From Methylotenera_A sp036676175 (lineage in GTDB: Bacteria > Pseudomonadota > Gammaproteobacteria > Burkholderiales > Methylophilaceae): a DNA stretch of 64,000 nucleotides. The stretch is from assembly GCA_036676175.1 (NCBI GenBank), contig JAKFDL010000003.1, positions 1 to 64,000 on the forward strand, read 5' to 3'. Both the position numbers and the translations under genes were made by a program. This document shows, piece after piece, positions 1-9,174 of this stretch; the first letter of the stretch is position 1, and each line of letters begins with the position of its first letter. The notes under the pieces were generated by a model, which did no database searches, was not told the DNA's origin, and saw only the letters and a list, made by a program, of their open reading frames with translations.

Positions 1-1
1 G

Positions 2-1054
2 ATGGGGGCAACGCAGATTGTGTTTGAAGGAATCCCGACGTATCCAGATGCCGGCCGCTTCTGGAAAGTGATCGAAAAGCACAAAGTATCGATTTTTTAC
101 ACCGCGCCAACCGCGATCCGCTCACTCATCAAGGCAGCGGAATCTACACCTGACGCGCCAACCACGGTCCGCTCACTTATCGAGGCAGCGGAATCCATGT
201 CTGAAACGCATCCTAAAAATTATGATCTATCCAGTTTGCGCTTACTGGGTTCAGTAGGTGAACCGATCAACCCTGAAGCCTGGATATGGTATTACGAAAA
301 TGTCGGCGGCAGTCGCTGTCCGATTGCCGATACCTTCTGGCAAACAGAAACCGGTGGTCATGTGATCACACCCTTACCTGGTGTCACGCCGTTGGTACCT
401 GGCTCCTGTGCGCTGCCCTTCCCGGGCATTGATATCGATGTAGTCGATGAGACCGGAAAAGATGTGCCTTGGGGCACAGGTGGCTTATTGGTCATCAAAA
501 AACCTTGGCCGTCGATGATTCGTACCATTTATAACGACCCAGAACGCTTTAAAACCAGCTACTACCCAGCAGATTTAGGTGGCAAATTATATCTTGCAGG
601 CGATGGCGCAGTGCGCGATGCCAGCACCGGCAACTTTACCATCATGGGCCGCATTGATGACGTGTTAAACGTATCTGGTCACCGCTTGGGCACAATGGAG
701 ATTGAATCAGCATTGGTTTCAAATCATCTTGTGGCGGAAGCTGCAGTAGTAGGTAAACCGCATGATATCAAAGGCGAGTCCATCGTTGCGTATGTCGTAT
801 TAAAAGGCGCACGGCCAACTGGTGAAGAAGCCAAAAAAATCGTCGCAAACTTGCGTGATTGGGTCGGTAAAGAAATCGGCCCGATTGCCAAACCGGACGA
901 GATACGTTTTGGCGACAACCTGCCCAAAACCCGTTCAGGAAAAATCATGCGCAGGCTGTTACGCAGCTTGGCAAAAGGTGAAGAAATCACTTCGGATATC
1001 TCCACCCTGGATAACCCCGCGATTTTGGAGCAACTGAAGGAAGTAGTGAGGTAA
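2..1054 (+). CDS. acs: Acetyl-CoA synthetase, C-terminal part (cut by window edge)
   Basis: AMP-forming acetate-CoA ligase that activates acetate through acetyl-AMP; only the last 350 residues are in the window, so the true start lies upstream. Visible are the adenylation core motif TFWQTETGG (about 111-119), the YLAGDGAVRD region (197-206), the hinge/CoA motif NVSGHRLGTMEIE (223-235) and the C-terminal KTRSGKIMRR, whose Lys314 is the residue acetylated to switch off the family. The closest family pattern is Acs rather than propionyl-CoA synthetase, although that cannot be excluded. A 17-residue tandem duplication (residues 35-51 and 52-68) sits just after FYT; see the repeat entry. The stop codon is 4 bases from msrB, so the two are probably co-transcribed. 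Confidence 0.93.
   Translation: MGATQIVFEGIPTYPDAGRFWKVIEKHKVSIFYTAPTAIRSLIKAAESTPDAPTTVRSLIEAAESMSETHPKNYDLSSLRLLGSVGEPINPEAWIWYYENVGGSRCPIADTFWQTETGGHVITPLPGVTPLVPGSCALPFPGIDIDVVDETGKDVPWGTGGLLVIKKPWPSMIRTIYNDPERFKTSYYPADLGGKLYLAGDGAVRDASTGNFTIMGRIDDVLNVSGHRLGTMEIESALVSNHLVAEAAVVGKPHDIKGESIVAYVVLKGARPTGEEAKKIVANLRDWVGKEIGPIAKPDEIRFGDNLPKTRSGKIMRRLLRSLAKGEEITSDISTLDNPAILEQLKEVVR
103..204 (+). repeat. In-frame 51-bp tandem duplication inside acs
   Basis: Two adjacent 51-base units, 103-153 and 154-204, both beginning CGCGCCAACC and ending in CTGA, differ at about eight positions. They encode APTAIRSLIKAAESTPD followed by APTTVRSLIEAAESMSE. Relatives of this enzyme, as I recall them, have a single copy between the FYT motif and the SLRLLGSVGEP strand. 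The divergence between copies shows that the duplication is not very recent. Confidence 0.9.
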
Positions 1055-1058
1055 AGCA

Positions 1059-1502
1059 ATGAACTGGAACGACGTACTTAGTTTTGCCGATAACGGCAAC
1101 CCAATACCAGATAAAAGAGTTGAAAAACCCGAAGCTGAATGGAAAGCGCTTTTAAGCCCGGAAGTGTTTCAAATTACCAGGCTAAAAGGCACCGAAAAAG
1201 CTCACAGCTCCGAGTTATGCAATCTATTCAGCCAAGGCATCTACAGCTGCGCCTGCTGTGAAACTGAGTTATTTGATTCATCAGAAAAATTTCAAAGTGG
1301 CACCGGCTGGCCATCATTTACAGAGCCTATTAAACCTAATGCCGTTGCCTACCATGCCGATAACAGCTATGGCATGCGTCGTGTAGAAACACTCTGTAAT
1401 ACCTGCGGTGCACACTTAGGTCATGTATTCCCCGATGGCCCTGCTCCAAGCGGATTGCGTTTCTGTATCAATGCCTTGGCGTTAAAAAAAACCAGCCAAT
1501 AG
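1059..1502 (+). CDS. msrB: Peptide-methionine (R)-S-oxide reductase MsrB
   Basis: Reduces methionine-R-sulfoxide in oxidised proteins using thioredoxin. The 147-residue length is normal for single-domain MsrB. Four zinc-ligand cysteines are present as two CxxC pairs (C64/C67 and C113/C116), followed by GAHLGHVF and the catalytic Cys136 in RFCIN. No MsrA domain is fused. The ATG lies 4 bases after the acs stop, suggesting read-through from acs. A thioredoxin reductase (trxB) that could feed the reducing chain is encoded at 39877. No signal peptide is seen, so it should be cytoplasmic. Confidence 0.96.
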   Translation: MNWNDVLSFADNGNPIPDKRVEKPEAEWKALLSPEVFQITRLKGTEKAHSSELCNLFSQGIYSCACCETELFDSSEKFQSGTGWPSFTEPIKPNAVAYHADNSYGMRRVETLCNTCGAHLGHVFPDGPAPSGLRFCINALALKKTSQ

Positions 1503-2127
1503 TTCAGCGTATGCGCTAGCCAGTACACTATGACGACTGCGGCGCTTACTGCTATTTAAATAAAATAGCGTTTTACTAATTCAAGTGTTCTCTGCCGTTA
1601 CTGCATACTCATTAAAGCCGAAATCCCCCCCCCCGCACTTTCGCCATTATTTCTCGTCCGTCTTTTTTAAAAAAGTAGCTCGCTAAAGCTGCTTCAGACT
1701 ATTAACTAATTCTTGTCAATTAATATTGTTATTATCAAAAAAAATTGGTTCATTTTTTGGTAAGGTTACAACAATACTAAAGCTCTAAATTAAAACACTG
1801 ATTTCCTTATCTTTTCTATCGCCATATCTGATGTAGGTCTTCGTAATTATCTTCTATTTGATTTTTATTAATCATGTCCATTGCAACCTCCTGCGCCATA
1901 TCAGTATTAATTATTAATAATTTCTTAAATCATAGGCTTTTTAGAGGTTGATTTATAAAAGTTGAGCCTTTGAATTATGGGTGAAATGCACCCGCGTCAG
2001 TCAATTCTTACTAAGAATTAAGAGATGTGCTTATCTTAACTTTTAGCTAATTGAATAAAATCAATATGGGCATTGCTAATTCAGTTTGTCAGTCATTAAC
2101 GTTTATAAAATATAACCGATTTATAAA
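1503..2127. other. Gene-poor AT-rich spacer (625 bp)
   Basis: No credible gene longer than about 25 codons is visible. It holds a run of ten C residues (1625-1634), a short minus-strand reading frame with a strong ribosome-binding site (1816-1881, separate entry), and very AT-rich sequence leading into the acyltransferase. No clear terminator follows msrB. Composition and emptiness suggest a region of past insertion or deletion. Confidence 0.7.
1816..1881 (-). pseudogene. Short reading frame with strong RBS; possible CsbD-like N-terminal remnant
   Basis: On the minus strand AGGAGGT (1892-1886) is followed 4 bases later by ATG (1881) and a 21-codon frame, MDMINKNQIEDNYEDLHQIW then R and TAG. 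From the third residue the text resembles the start of CsbD-type stress proteins, which read roughly MNKDQIEGNWKQLKG; those are about 60-70 residues, so this would be a truncated remnant. It could instead be a genuine small peptide or leader. The ribosome-binding site is the firm observation; the CsbD link is an inference from one short stretch. Confidence 0.3.
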
Positions 2128-3141
2128 ATGGATAACAGATTTCAAGTATTAGATGGCTGGCGTGGGCTAAGCATTCTTTTTGTATTATTGGGCCACTGGT
2201 TTCCACTAGGTCCCAATGATTGGCAAATGAATACAACTATTGCAGCCGTAGGCATGGTGTGCTTTTTCATTTTATCTGGGTTTTTAATCACAAATATTCT
2301 CTTAAAAGATCAAAATATCGGTCATTTTTTAACGCGACGTTTTTTGAGAATTGTGCCTCTCGCATGGCTGGTGATGCTGATTACATTTTTAACAACATCT
2401 CCTACAACAAATGTCTATTTACCTCACTTTCTGTTTTACGCCAACTGGCCACCGATATGGCTTACTGACCACACAGCCCACTTTTGGAGTTTATGTATAG
2501 AACTGCAGTTTTATCTGCTTATAGCAATATTAGTTGGCACGCTCAAGCAACGAGCATTTAAGTTATTACCTATATTGTGTGTAGCTGTGACCTGTTATCG
2601 CTATTTTAATGATGCCCCTGCTAACATTAATACGTACTACCGTATAGATGAAATTCTAGCTGGCTGCATATTGGCACTTATTTACCAACACCCTGCTGAT
2701 ACGTTAAAACGTTGGATAGCCAAATTAAACCCCGTTTATTTACTGCCTTTACTCGTATTTTCAGCGCATCCTGAGGCTGGGTTAGTGGCTTATTTCCGCC
2801 CTTACATTGCTTTATTAGTAATTGGATCCAGTTTATTTGCAACGCAAAATTATTGGTATCTTCCTTGGCTTAAAGGACGCATATTATTTTATATTGCTAG
2901 TGTTTCTTATGCGGTTTATGTCATCCATGTTGGCTTGGCCCACACATGGCTGGGTGAAGGAAATACACTGGAAAAATATCTAAAACGCCCACTATTATTA
3001 GCTGTTACTTTTGGACTTGCTCACCTATCAACTTTTTATTATGAAAAATATTGGATCAACTTAGGAAAAAAACTCACATCGGGACTAGCTTTGCCTGCCG
3101 AAGCAAAGCCACACAAGATAATTATCTTGAATCAACACTAG
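2128..3141 (+). CDS. Acyltransferase 3 family membrane protein (OafA/YrhL type)
   Basis: Integral membrane acyltransferase of 337 residues, of the kind that O-acetylates or acylates surface polysaccharide, lipopolysaccharide or other extracytoplasmic sugars. The N-terminal signature is clear: DGWRGLSILFVLLGH holds the conserved Arg12 and the catalytic-type His23. About ten hydrophobic helices follow. There is no SGNH domain at the C-terminus, so the acyl transfer module stands alone. It is isolated from other polysaccharide genes and is AT-rich like its 5' flank, which hints at acquisition by transfer. The substrate cannot be told from sequence. Confidence 0.85.
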   Translation: MDNRFQVLDGWRGLSILFVLLGHWFPLGPNDWQMNTTIAAVGMVCFFILSGFLITNILLKDQNIGHFLTRRFLRIVPLAWLVMLITFLTTSPTTNVYLPHFLFYANWPPIWLTDHTAHFWSLCIELQFYLLIAILVGTLKQRAFKLLPILCVAVTCYRYFNDAPANINTYYRIDEILAGCILALIYQHPADTLKRWIAKLNPVYLLPLLVFSAHPEAGLVAYFRPYIALLVIGSSLFATQNYWYLPWLKGRILFYIASVSYAVYVIHVGLAHTWLGEGNTLEKYLKRPLLLAVTFGLAHLSTFYYEKYWINLGKKLTSGLALPAEAKPHKIIILNQH

Positions 3142-3216
3142 TTGAAAGCAATCGCTAATCGCATAAGTAATGCTGCTAATGTAAAATACATACTTTAAGA
3201 CTTTTAAGTATATTGC

Positions 3217-4791
3217 ATGAGTTCACTTCAACAAGAAATCACACGCCGCCGTACTTTTGCCATTATTTCGCACCCTGATGCAGGTAAAACCACTCTTACA
3301 GAAAAATTATTATGGTTTGGTGGTGCGATTCAAGTGGCAGGTGAAGTGCGTGGTCGTAAAGCAGCGCGACATGCCACATCCGACTGGATGGAACTTGAGA
3401 AGCAACGTGGCATTTCCGTGACGTCCTCGGTCATGCAGTTTCCGTATCGCGAGCATATGATTAACCTGTTAGATACGCCAGGCCATGATGACTTTTCGGA
3501 AGATACTTATAGAACCTTAACGGCAGTAGATTCTGCTGTGATGGTGATAGACTCAGTAAACGGTGTAGAAGCGCAAACCATCAAATTACTTAACGTGTGT
3601 CGTATGCGCGATACGCCAATTATCACGTTTATTAACAAGTTAGACCGTGAAAGCCGCGCGCCGATTGAGCTGCTGGACGAAATTGAAACTACCTTAGGTA
3701 TGGAATGCGCGCCCATGACCTGGCCAATCGGCATGGGTAAAGGTTTTCGTGGCGTGTATAACTTGTATACCGATACCATTTCGTTTTTTGATCCACGCGC
3801 TGAAAAAGGTACCTCAGAAACGATTAAAGGTTTGGATAACCCGCGCTTAGATGAACTGCTTGGACACGTGGCCGCAGAATTACGCGTGGATATTGAGCTT
3901 GTACGTGGTGCTTCGCACAGTTTTGACGCGGCACGCTATTTAAGTGGCAGACAAACACCCGTGTACTTTGGCTCTGCCATTAATAACTTTGGTGTACAAA
4001 GCTTATTAGATGCGGTCGTCGATTTATCCCCTGCACCGCTAGCACGTAAAACTGCCAGCCGTGAAGTAAGTGCAGATGAAGCAAAATTCTCCGGCTTTGT
4101 GTTTAAAATTCAAGCCAATATGGATCCCAAACATCGCGACAGAATCGCTTTTTTGCGCGTATGTTCTGGCCGATTTGAGCGTGGCATGAAAATCAAGCAA
4201 GTGGCTTCAGGTAAAACAATTAGCGTCAACAATGCAATTACTTTTATGGCGCAAGACCGCACCACCATGGATGAAGCTTATTCTGGCGATATTATCGGCA
4301 TTCCAAACCACGGTACGATCAAGCTTGGCGATACCTTTTCAGAGTCTGAAGCGCTTAAATTCATTGGCATCCCCTCTTTCGCGCCAGAGCACTTCAGGCG
4401 CGCGCGCATTAAAAACCCCATGAAAATGAAACAGTTGCAAATCGGCCTGAAGCAATTGGCAGAAGAAGGTGCGTCGCAATTATTTAAACCATTATTAAGT
4501 AATGACCTGATTCTAGGCGCAGTCGGCATGCTGCAGTTTGACGTGGTGGCACACCGGTTAGAGCATGAGTATAGTGTAGATGTCGCGTTTGAACCTTATG
4601 ATTGCTATACCGCGCGCTGGTTACGCGGAAGTGATGCAGATTTACGCGCGATTGCTGATAAGTATGGCTTTAACGTCGGTTTAGATGGCAACGATGAATA
4701 CGTTTACCTAGCGCCAAACCGGGTGAATTTGCAAATGGCGCAAGAACGTTACCCTGAGATTGAGTTTTTGGCGACGCGGGAAATCAGCTAA
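3217..4791 (+). CDS. prfC: Peptide chain release factor 3
   Basis: Translational GTPase that recycles RF1/RF2 from the ribosome after peptide release. The 524-residue length fits RF3. G1 is SHPDAGKTT (18-26), the G2/switch region is EKQRGISVTSS, G3 is DTPGHDDFSED (86-96) and G4 is NKLD (140-143). Domain II and the RF3 C-terminal domain follow, with FAPEHFRRARIKNP and the VGMLQFDVVAHRL stretch. ATG start; a single gene with no partner in the same direction, converging on the unknown gene at 4822. Confidence 0.97.
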   Translation: MSSLQQEITRRRTFAIISHPDAGKTTLTEKLLWFGGAIQVAGEVRGRKAARHATSDWMELEKQRGISVTSSVMQFPYREHMINLLDTPGHDDFSEDTYRTLTAVDSAVMVIDSVNGVEAQTIKLLNVCRMRDTPIITFINKLDRESRAPIELLDEIETTLGMECAPMTWPIGMGKGFRGVYNLYTDTISFFDPRAEKGTSETIKGLDNPRLDELLGHVAAELRVDIELVRGASHSFDAARYLSGRQTPVYFGSAINNFGVQSLLDAVVDLSPAPLARKTASREVSADEAKFSGFVFKIQANMDPKHRDRIAFLRVCSGRFERGMKIKQVASGKTISVNNAITFMAQDRTTMDEAYSGDIIGIPNHGTIKLGDTFSESEALKFIGIPSFAPEHFRRARIKNPMKMKQLQIGLKQLAEEGASQLFKPLLSNDLILGAVGMLQFDVVAHRLEHEYSVDVAFEPYDCYTARWLRGSDADLRAIADKYGFNVGLDGNDEYVYLAPNRVNLQMAQERYPEIEFLATREIS

Positions 4792-4821
4792 CTCACTTCT
4801 CAATCACTAGCTTCTGAACCA

Positions 4822-5364
4822 CTAGCTTCTCAAGCTCTGTTCACGGGGTGCTCCCTGATGGGCTTTCTGTGGTGGGTTGGCCATCAAATGCGCCAAACGT
4901 TCCATTAGCTTATCAGCCACTGTGCGCCCATTCCGCGAATCACGAATTGCCATGTGCCAGCGTGCAATACATGATTTTAAATCATCAGAATCATTCACTA
5001 ATGCAATCTTTTGCTCAATATCACGACTCATTAAGCCCAATTGTAGTTGCGCCTCTTCTACTAAAAAATCTTTAATGAGCTCTAGATGATCACTAGATAA
5101 TTCAACACTTTTTAATTGCGTTGTTTGTGCTTCTTTATGCTTTGTAGCCTGCTTTGCAAAACTAGCATTAGTCAGATACCCGAGTCGCTCCAAATCTGCC
5201 AACATTTGTATTGCTAGCTCAGAATTTACCGCTTGTGCAATTTGGCTATTGGTACGCCTGCCATTCACCATAATCAGCAACTGCCTGTGTTTTAAACTAA
5301 GCGATCGGTTACCTTGCTCAAACTCTTTAATTGCACGATCTGATTTTACATAGATTATATCCAT
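4822..5364 (-). CDS. Conserved hypothetical protein, possible winged-helix N-terminus
   Basis: Protein of 180 residues without signal peptide or membrane segment. Residues 1-65 (pattern LSLKHRQLLIMVNGRRT, then a segment ending LADLERLGYL) look like a small winged-helix fold of the kind found at the start of several proteobacterial regulators. Residues 85-165 are helical and charged and contain one Cys. AGG precedes the ATG by about 8 bases on the minus strand. No enzyme motif is seen. It stands alone between prfC and the esterase gene. The fold suggestion is weak. Confidence 0.7.
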   Translation of the reverse strand: MDIIYVKSDRAIKEFEQGNRSLSLKHRQLLIMVNGRRTNSQIAQAVNSELAIQMLADLERLGYLTNASFAKQATKHKEAQTTQLKSVELSSDHLELIKDFLVEEAQLQLGLMSRDIEQKIALVNDSDDLKSCIARWHMAIRDSRNGRTVADKLMERLAHLMANPPQKAHQGAPREQSLRS

Positions 5365-5493
5365 ATAAATAACCTGTTTTTAATGAAAAACTAAGTTTAG
5401 TTATATAAAATGAATCTTTTATTACATTTATCACATTGTTAAGAAATTATTACTAGGGACTAGTAAAAGATAGCTAACTAAAGAATTTTAAAT

Positions 5494-6381
5494 TCAATAC
5501 ATATCAATAAACGCGACAAGCTCTTTCAGTAGCTCACCATTGCCGCGTAAGGGCTTAGCTAACTTGGCCACCATATCAATATGGCCATAGTTTGCAAACT
5601 CAATCACTTCTACTTGACCGTTATTATCTTTGATTTTTTTTGCCAAATTAATACTGTTATGTGGCCACACGGTGCCATCTTTCATGCCGACTGCTAACAA
5701 TAACGGTGGGTTTTTACCATCCACAAAATTTATGGGTTGCGATTTCCAACGCTCAGCTTCTGGCCCGAATATTTTCTTTAATCTATCGGATGTTAATGGT
5801 AAAAAATCATAAGGGCCTGCCAGACCTATCACCCCTGCAAAATCAATAGGTTTTAACGATTCTGTGGCCAAGTATTCAGCATTAACCGCCATCATCACTG
5901 CAATATGCGCACCTGCAGAATGCCCAGCCAAAAACACTTTATCAGCATCACCGTTATATTTTTTGATATTGGTTTTTACCCATTTGGCCGCACTTGCAGG
6001 GTCTGCCATCAACGCAGGAAACAGCACTTCTGGATACACACGGTAATCGGGAACAACAACAATATAACCTTGGCTGACTAAGGCCTCAGCAGCAAACTTA
6101 TAATCTGCGCGCTCGCCAGAGTCCCAATTACCTCCATAATAAAAAATAATGACTTTTTTTAGGGTGTCTAAATTTGGGGCATTCGAAGTTTTAGAATTTT
6201 TGGGTAAGTAAATATCTAATTTCTGTCGACTATCTACCCCATACGCAATCGCAGAAACCAGTTCGTAACCATTCTCTGGTACCAGCGAGTTCAAAACTTT
6301 AACTGGCGAGCAGGCACTGCTCAAACAAGCCATGATAGCCACTAAGTATCGACTAAACTTAAGATTGATCAATTGCATCAT
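5494..6381 (-). CDS. Alpha/beta hydrolase lipoprotein (esterase-like)
   Basis: The start is placed at ATG 6381 (or the next ATG, 6378) because the longer frame runs back into the neighbouring gene and because this start exposes a lipoprotein signal peptide ending in LSSAC (Cys24). The mature protein is an alpha/beta hydrolase of the carboxylesterase/BD-FAE type. It has an oxyanion-type YYGGNW, the nucleophile elbow GHSAGAH (Ser159), an Asp near GMKDGTVWP and a His in NYGHIDM. It is probably attached to the inner or outer membrane facing the periplasm and would cleave small esters. 295 residues. Substrate unknown. The gene lies 70 bases downstream of the unknown gene at 6452 on the same strand. 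Confidence 0.82.
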   Translation of the reverse strand: MMQLINLKFSRYLVAIMACLSSACSPVKVLNSLVPENGYELVSAIAYGVDSRQKLDIYLPKNSKTSNAPNLDTLKKVIIFYYGGNWDSGERADYKFAAEALVSQGYIVVVPDYRVYPEVLFPALMADPASAAKWVKTNIKKYNGDADKVFLAGHSAGAHIAVMMAVNAEYLATESLKPIDFAGVIGLAGPYDFLPLTSDRLKKIFGPEAERWKSQPINFVDGKNPPLLLAVGMKDGTVWPHNSINLAKKIKDNNGQVEVIEFANYGHIDMVAKLAKPLRGNGELLKELVAFIDMY

Positions 6382-6451
6382 GTTTAATATACGGGACAAA
6401 TGACTGTTTAGCTTCAAAAAAACAGGGTCAAATGAAGGTTTAAAATACAAT

Positions 6452-7012
6452 TTAAGCTTCAAACGCTTCGCACAGTTGGCTGAGCAGCTGCCCAAAAATC
6501 GGCAGTACATCTTCTTTGCTGTGTGGGCTATCGTCATCGGTGCCCGCGACCACAAAACTCACCGTCAGTTTGTCTACATTCTCCCTGAACTCTACCCAAT
6601 GTTCCGCTTCAGCTTCACCAATCAGTTTAAATTTATTAAAGCCGCTTTCTATAATTTCCATTAACTCGCCATCCGGCAAGCCTGCGAATAGAGTCTTAGC
6701 GATGATAATTTGCGCTTTGGTGATGTCAGGCGTAATACTTTCTTTGCTCAAGGGTGCAGTAAAAAAAGTAAACGTGAGTAAAGCATAGGCTTGATACACA
6801 CTCAACATGTCGAAATTATTTTTATACTCATCAGCTGGTTGCCTATCGGCCGCATGAATGGCCTGAAAGGTAACGTAGCTAGCTAAATAATGCGCTGAAT
6901 CTTCCACATCATATTCAGCTAAATTAGTACTAGGCCGATTGCCATCGCCGTCGTCAAAGGTTTCTGCCAAACATAATGCGTGTAATAAGTTGAGTCGTTT
7001 CGAGTAGTCCAT
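6452..7012 (-). CDS. Hypothetical protein
   Basis: Acidic cytoplasmic protein of 186 residues with no signal peptide or recognisable motif. The N-terminal half, which includes DYSKRLNLLHALCLAETFDD, and the middle are helical. The gene lies between yheS (upstream) and the esterase, all on the minus strand with short spacers (39 and 70 bases), so an operon yheS-unknown-esterase is possible. I do not recognise the family. Confidence 0.72.
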   Translation of the reverse strand: MDYSKRLNLLHALCLAETFDDGDGNRPSTNLAEYDVEDSAHYLASYVTFQAIHAADRQPADEYKNNFDMLSVYQAYALLTFTFFTAPLSKESITPDITKAQIIIAKTLFAGLPDGELMEIIESGFNKFKLIGEAEAEHWVEFRENVDKLTVSFVVAGTDDDSPHSKEDVLPIFGQLLSQLCEAFEA

Positions 7013-7051
7013 GGAAATCCTTTTACTGGTTTTTTATTCTATTGTATTTAT

Positions 7052-8977
7052 TTAATTAATTTCTGGTAAAGCTTCAAGCTGCTCGTGCAACTCTAACCAG
7101 CGCAATTCAGCGTCATCAATTGCACTGGTTAACTCTGCTTGACGCTTTAACAGCGCTTGTAATTCAATTTTATTTTGCTGTTCATATAAATCCGCTTCAC
7201 TCGCGCGCGCATCTAATCTGGCTTTTTCTGCTTGGTGTGTTTCTAAACTTTTTTCAATCCACTGAGTTTCTTTTAATAATGGCCTGCGCGCCATAATGCG
7301 TGTCTGTCTATCTGCCTTATTTTGTGCGTAAGTGTTTGCATTAGATGCTTTGAAAGGCTCAGGATTATTTGTCTGCAGGGCATTACTTTCTATGCTTTTT
7401 TGGCCATTTTTTTGGGTTGCCAGCCATAACTTATAGTCATCTAAATCGCCATCAAAAGGTTCAACCTTTCCATTCGCCACCAACACAAAATTATCGCAGC
7501 TGGCTTTTAACAAAGCCCTGTCGTGCGAGACCAAAATGACGCCGCCTTGATAATCCTGTAAAGCCAGCGTCAAGGCATGGCGCATTTCAAGGTCAAGATG
7601 GTTGGTGGGCTCATCCAGCAACAACAGATTAGGGCGCGTCCATATCAACAAAGCCAGAGCAAGGCGCGATTTTTCGCCGCCAGAAAAATTTTCAATGCTG
7701 CTGCGCGCCATATCACCTTTAAAATCAAAGCCGCCCAGGTAATTCAAGTGTTCTTGCTCACGTGTATTCGGGTCTAGCCTTAACATGTGTTGTAGCGGCG
7801 ATTCGTGCAGGCGCAGTTGCTCTAATTGATGCTGTGCAAAATAGCCAATATTTAAATCTTTGCCTTCTACGCGTTTACCGCTTAATGATTTGAGTTCGCT
7901 CGCCAGTAACTTAATCAATGTGGATTTTCCCGCGCCGTTCTTGCCAAGCAAACCAATACGTTCACCAGGCCGTATGGTGAGTTCAACTTTATTTAATATG
8001 GTTTTATCAGCATAACCAGCGTTTACATCGTCCAACACCAATAATGGATCTGGCGCAGCTAGAGGTAATCTAAACTCAAAACTGAATTGCGAATCGACAT
8101 GCGCCGCAGAAATCATCTCCATGCGCTCCAGTGCTTTGATTCTGCTTTGAGCTTGGCGCGCTTTGGTAGCCTGCACCCTGAAACGATCGATGTAACTATG
8201 CAAATGCGCTACCTTGCGTTGCTGCTTTTCAAACATGGCTTGCTGCAGTGCCAGTTTTTCGGCACGTTGCCGCTCAAAATCAGAGTAGCCGCCGCGATAA
8301 AGGGTAATCGCCTGCTGTTCGATATGTAGTACGTTATCAATCACAGCATCTAAAAAATCACGATCGTGCGAAATCATGAGTAAAGTGCCACGATAATCGC
8401 GTAGCCAGCCTTCCAGCCAAATCACTGCATCTAAGTCCAGATGGTTGGTGGGCTCATCCAGCAGCAATAAATCTGAGCGGCACATCAATGCGCGCGCTAA
8501 GTTAAGACGTACTCGCCATCCACCAGAAAAATCACTGACAGGCCGCGCTAAATCCTGTTGCGTGAATCCCAGCCCATCCAACAGGGCAGACGCGCGCGCT
8601 TTCGCGCTATAGCCCTCAATGTCGCTAAGGCGATGATGTAGCTCAGCAATTTTTTCGCCTTGGTGATTCGTCTCGGCTTCAATGAGTGCGCTTTCAATTT
8701 CGCGCAACTCTTCATCACCATCCAAGGTAAATTCGAGTGCGGGTAAATTCAAACTTGGCGTTTCTTGCGCCACATGCGCAATCACCCAGCTGGCAGGAAT
8801 ATCTAAATCGCCTTTTTCGGGCTGTAACTCTCCGCGCAACAGCGCAAACAGGGAGGATTTACCTGCGCCGTTAGCACCGATTAATCCCACTTTATGTCCA
8901 GGATGTAGCTGAAAAGTGGCTGCCTCTAACAACACTTTAATGCCGCGCGTAAGGCTTAAATTTTTAAATTGGATCAC
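7052..8977 (-). CDS. yheS: ABC-F ATPase YheS
   Basis: Duplicated ATP-binding protein of the ABC-F class, which acts on the ribosome rather than in membrane transport. P-loop GANGAGKS (34-41), signature SDFSGGW, LLLLDEPTNHLDLDAVIW and ISHDRDFLD form the first cassette. The linker contains HLHSYIDRFRVQATKARQAQ, and a second cassette has GLLGKNGAGKST, FSGGEKSRL and DEPTNHLDLEM. The C-terminal 100 residues form a charged coiled coil. Length 641 and residue pattern match YheS of E. coli closely, better than EttA or Uup. The start codon is GTG. The gene is divergent from yhdP across a 197-base promoter region. Confidence 0.94.
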   Translation of the reverse strand: MIQFKNLSLTRGIKVLLEAATFQLHPGHKVGLIGANGAGKSSLFALLRGELQPEKGDLDIPASWVIAHVAQETPSLNLPALEFTLDGDEELREIESALIEAETNHQGEKIAELHHRLSDIEGYSAKARASALLDGLGFTQQDLARPVSDFSGGWRVRLNLARALMCRSDLLLLDEPTNHLDLDAVIWLEGWLRDYRGTLLMISHDRDFLDAVIDNVLHIEQQAITLYRGGYSDFERQRAEKLALQQAMFEKQQRKVAHLHSYIDRFRVQATKARQAQSRIKALERMEMISAAHVDSQFSFEFRLPLAAPDPLLVLDDVNAGYADKTILNKVELTIRPGERIGLLGKNGAGKSTLIKLLASELKSLSGKRVEGKDLNIGYFAQHQLEQLRLHESPLQHMLRLDPNTREQEHLNYLGGFDFKGDMARSSIENFSGGEKSRLALALLIWTRPNLLLLDEPTNHLDLEMRHALTLALQDYQGGVILVSHDRALLKASCDNFVLVANGKVEPFDGDLDDYKLWLATQKNGQKSIESNALQTNNPEPFKASNANTYAQNKADRQTRIMARRPLLKETQWIEKSLETHQAEKARLDARASEADLYEQQNKIELQALLKRQAELTSAIDDAELRWLELHEQLEALPEIN

Positions 8978-9174
8978 GAATACCCGAACTTTATATTTGC
9001 ATATCAGCCAAACTGGCCAAAAGCCGTTATTTTAAAGCAATCTATCTTAATTGCTTATCTAATGTTTACGTTTATTCACAAGTTATTCATATAAATTAAA
9101 GTAAAATAAACAACAAATTAAATACACAAATTGTTAACCAAAATAATTAAAGCCAAACAAAAAACCATCCACTA

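Noticed and set aside
4805..4830. Direct repeat CACTAGCTTCT twice, after prfC
   Set aside because: Eleven bases repeated once at a gene end with no further copies; too small to interpret.
6382..6555. Longer N-terminus of the esterase
   Set aside because: It overlaps the end of the neighbouring gene in another frame and would bury the lipoprotein signal peptide.
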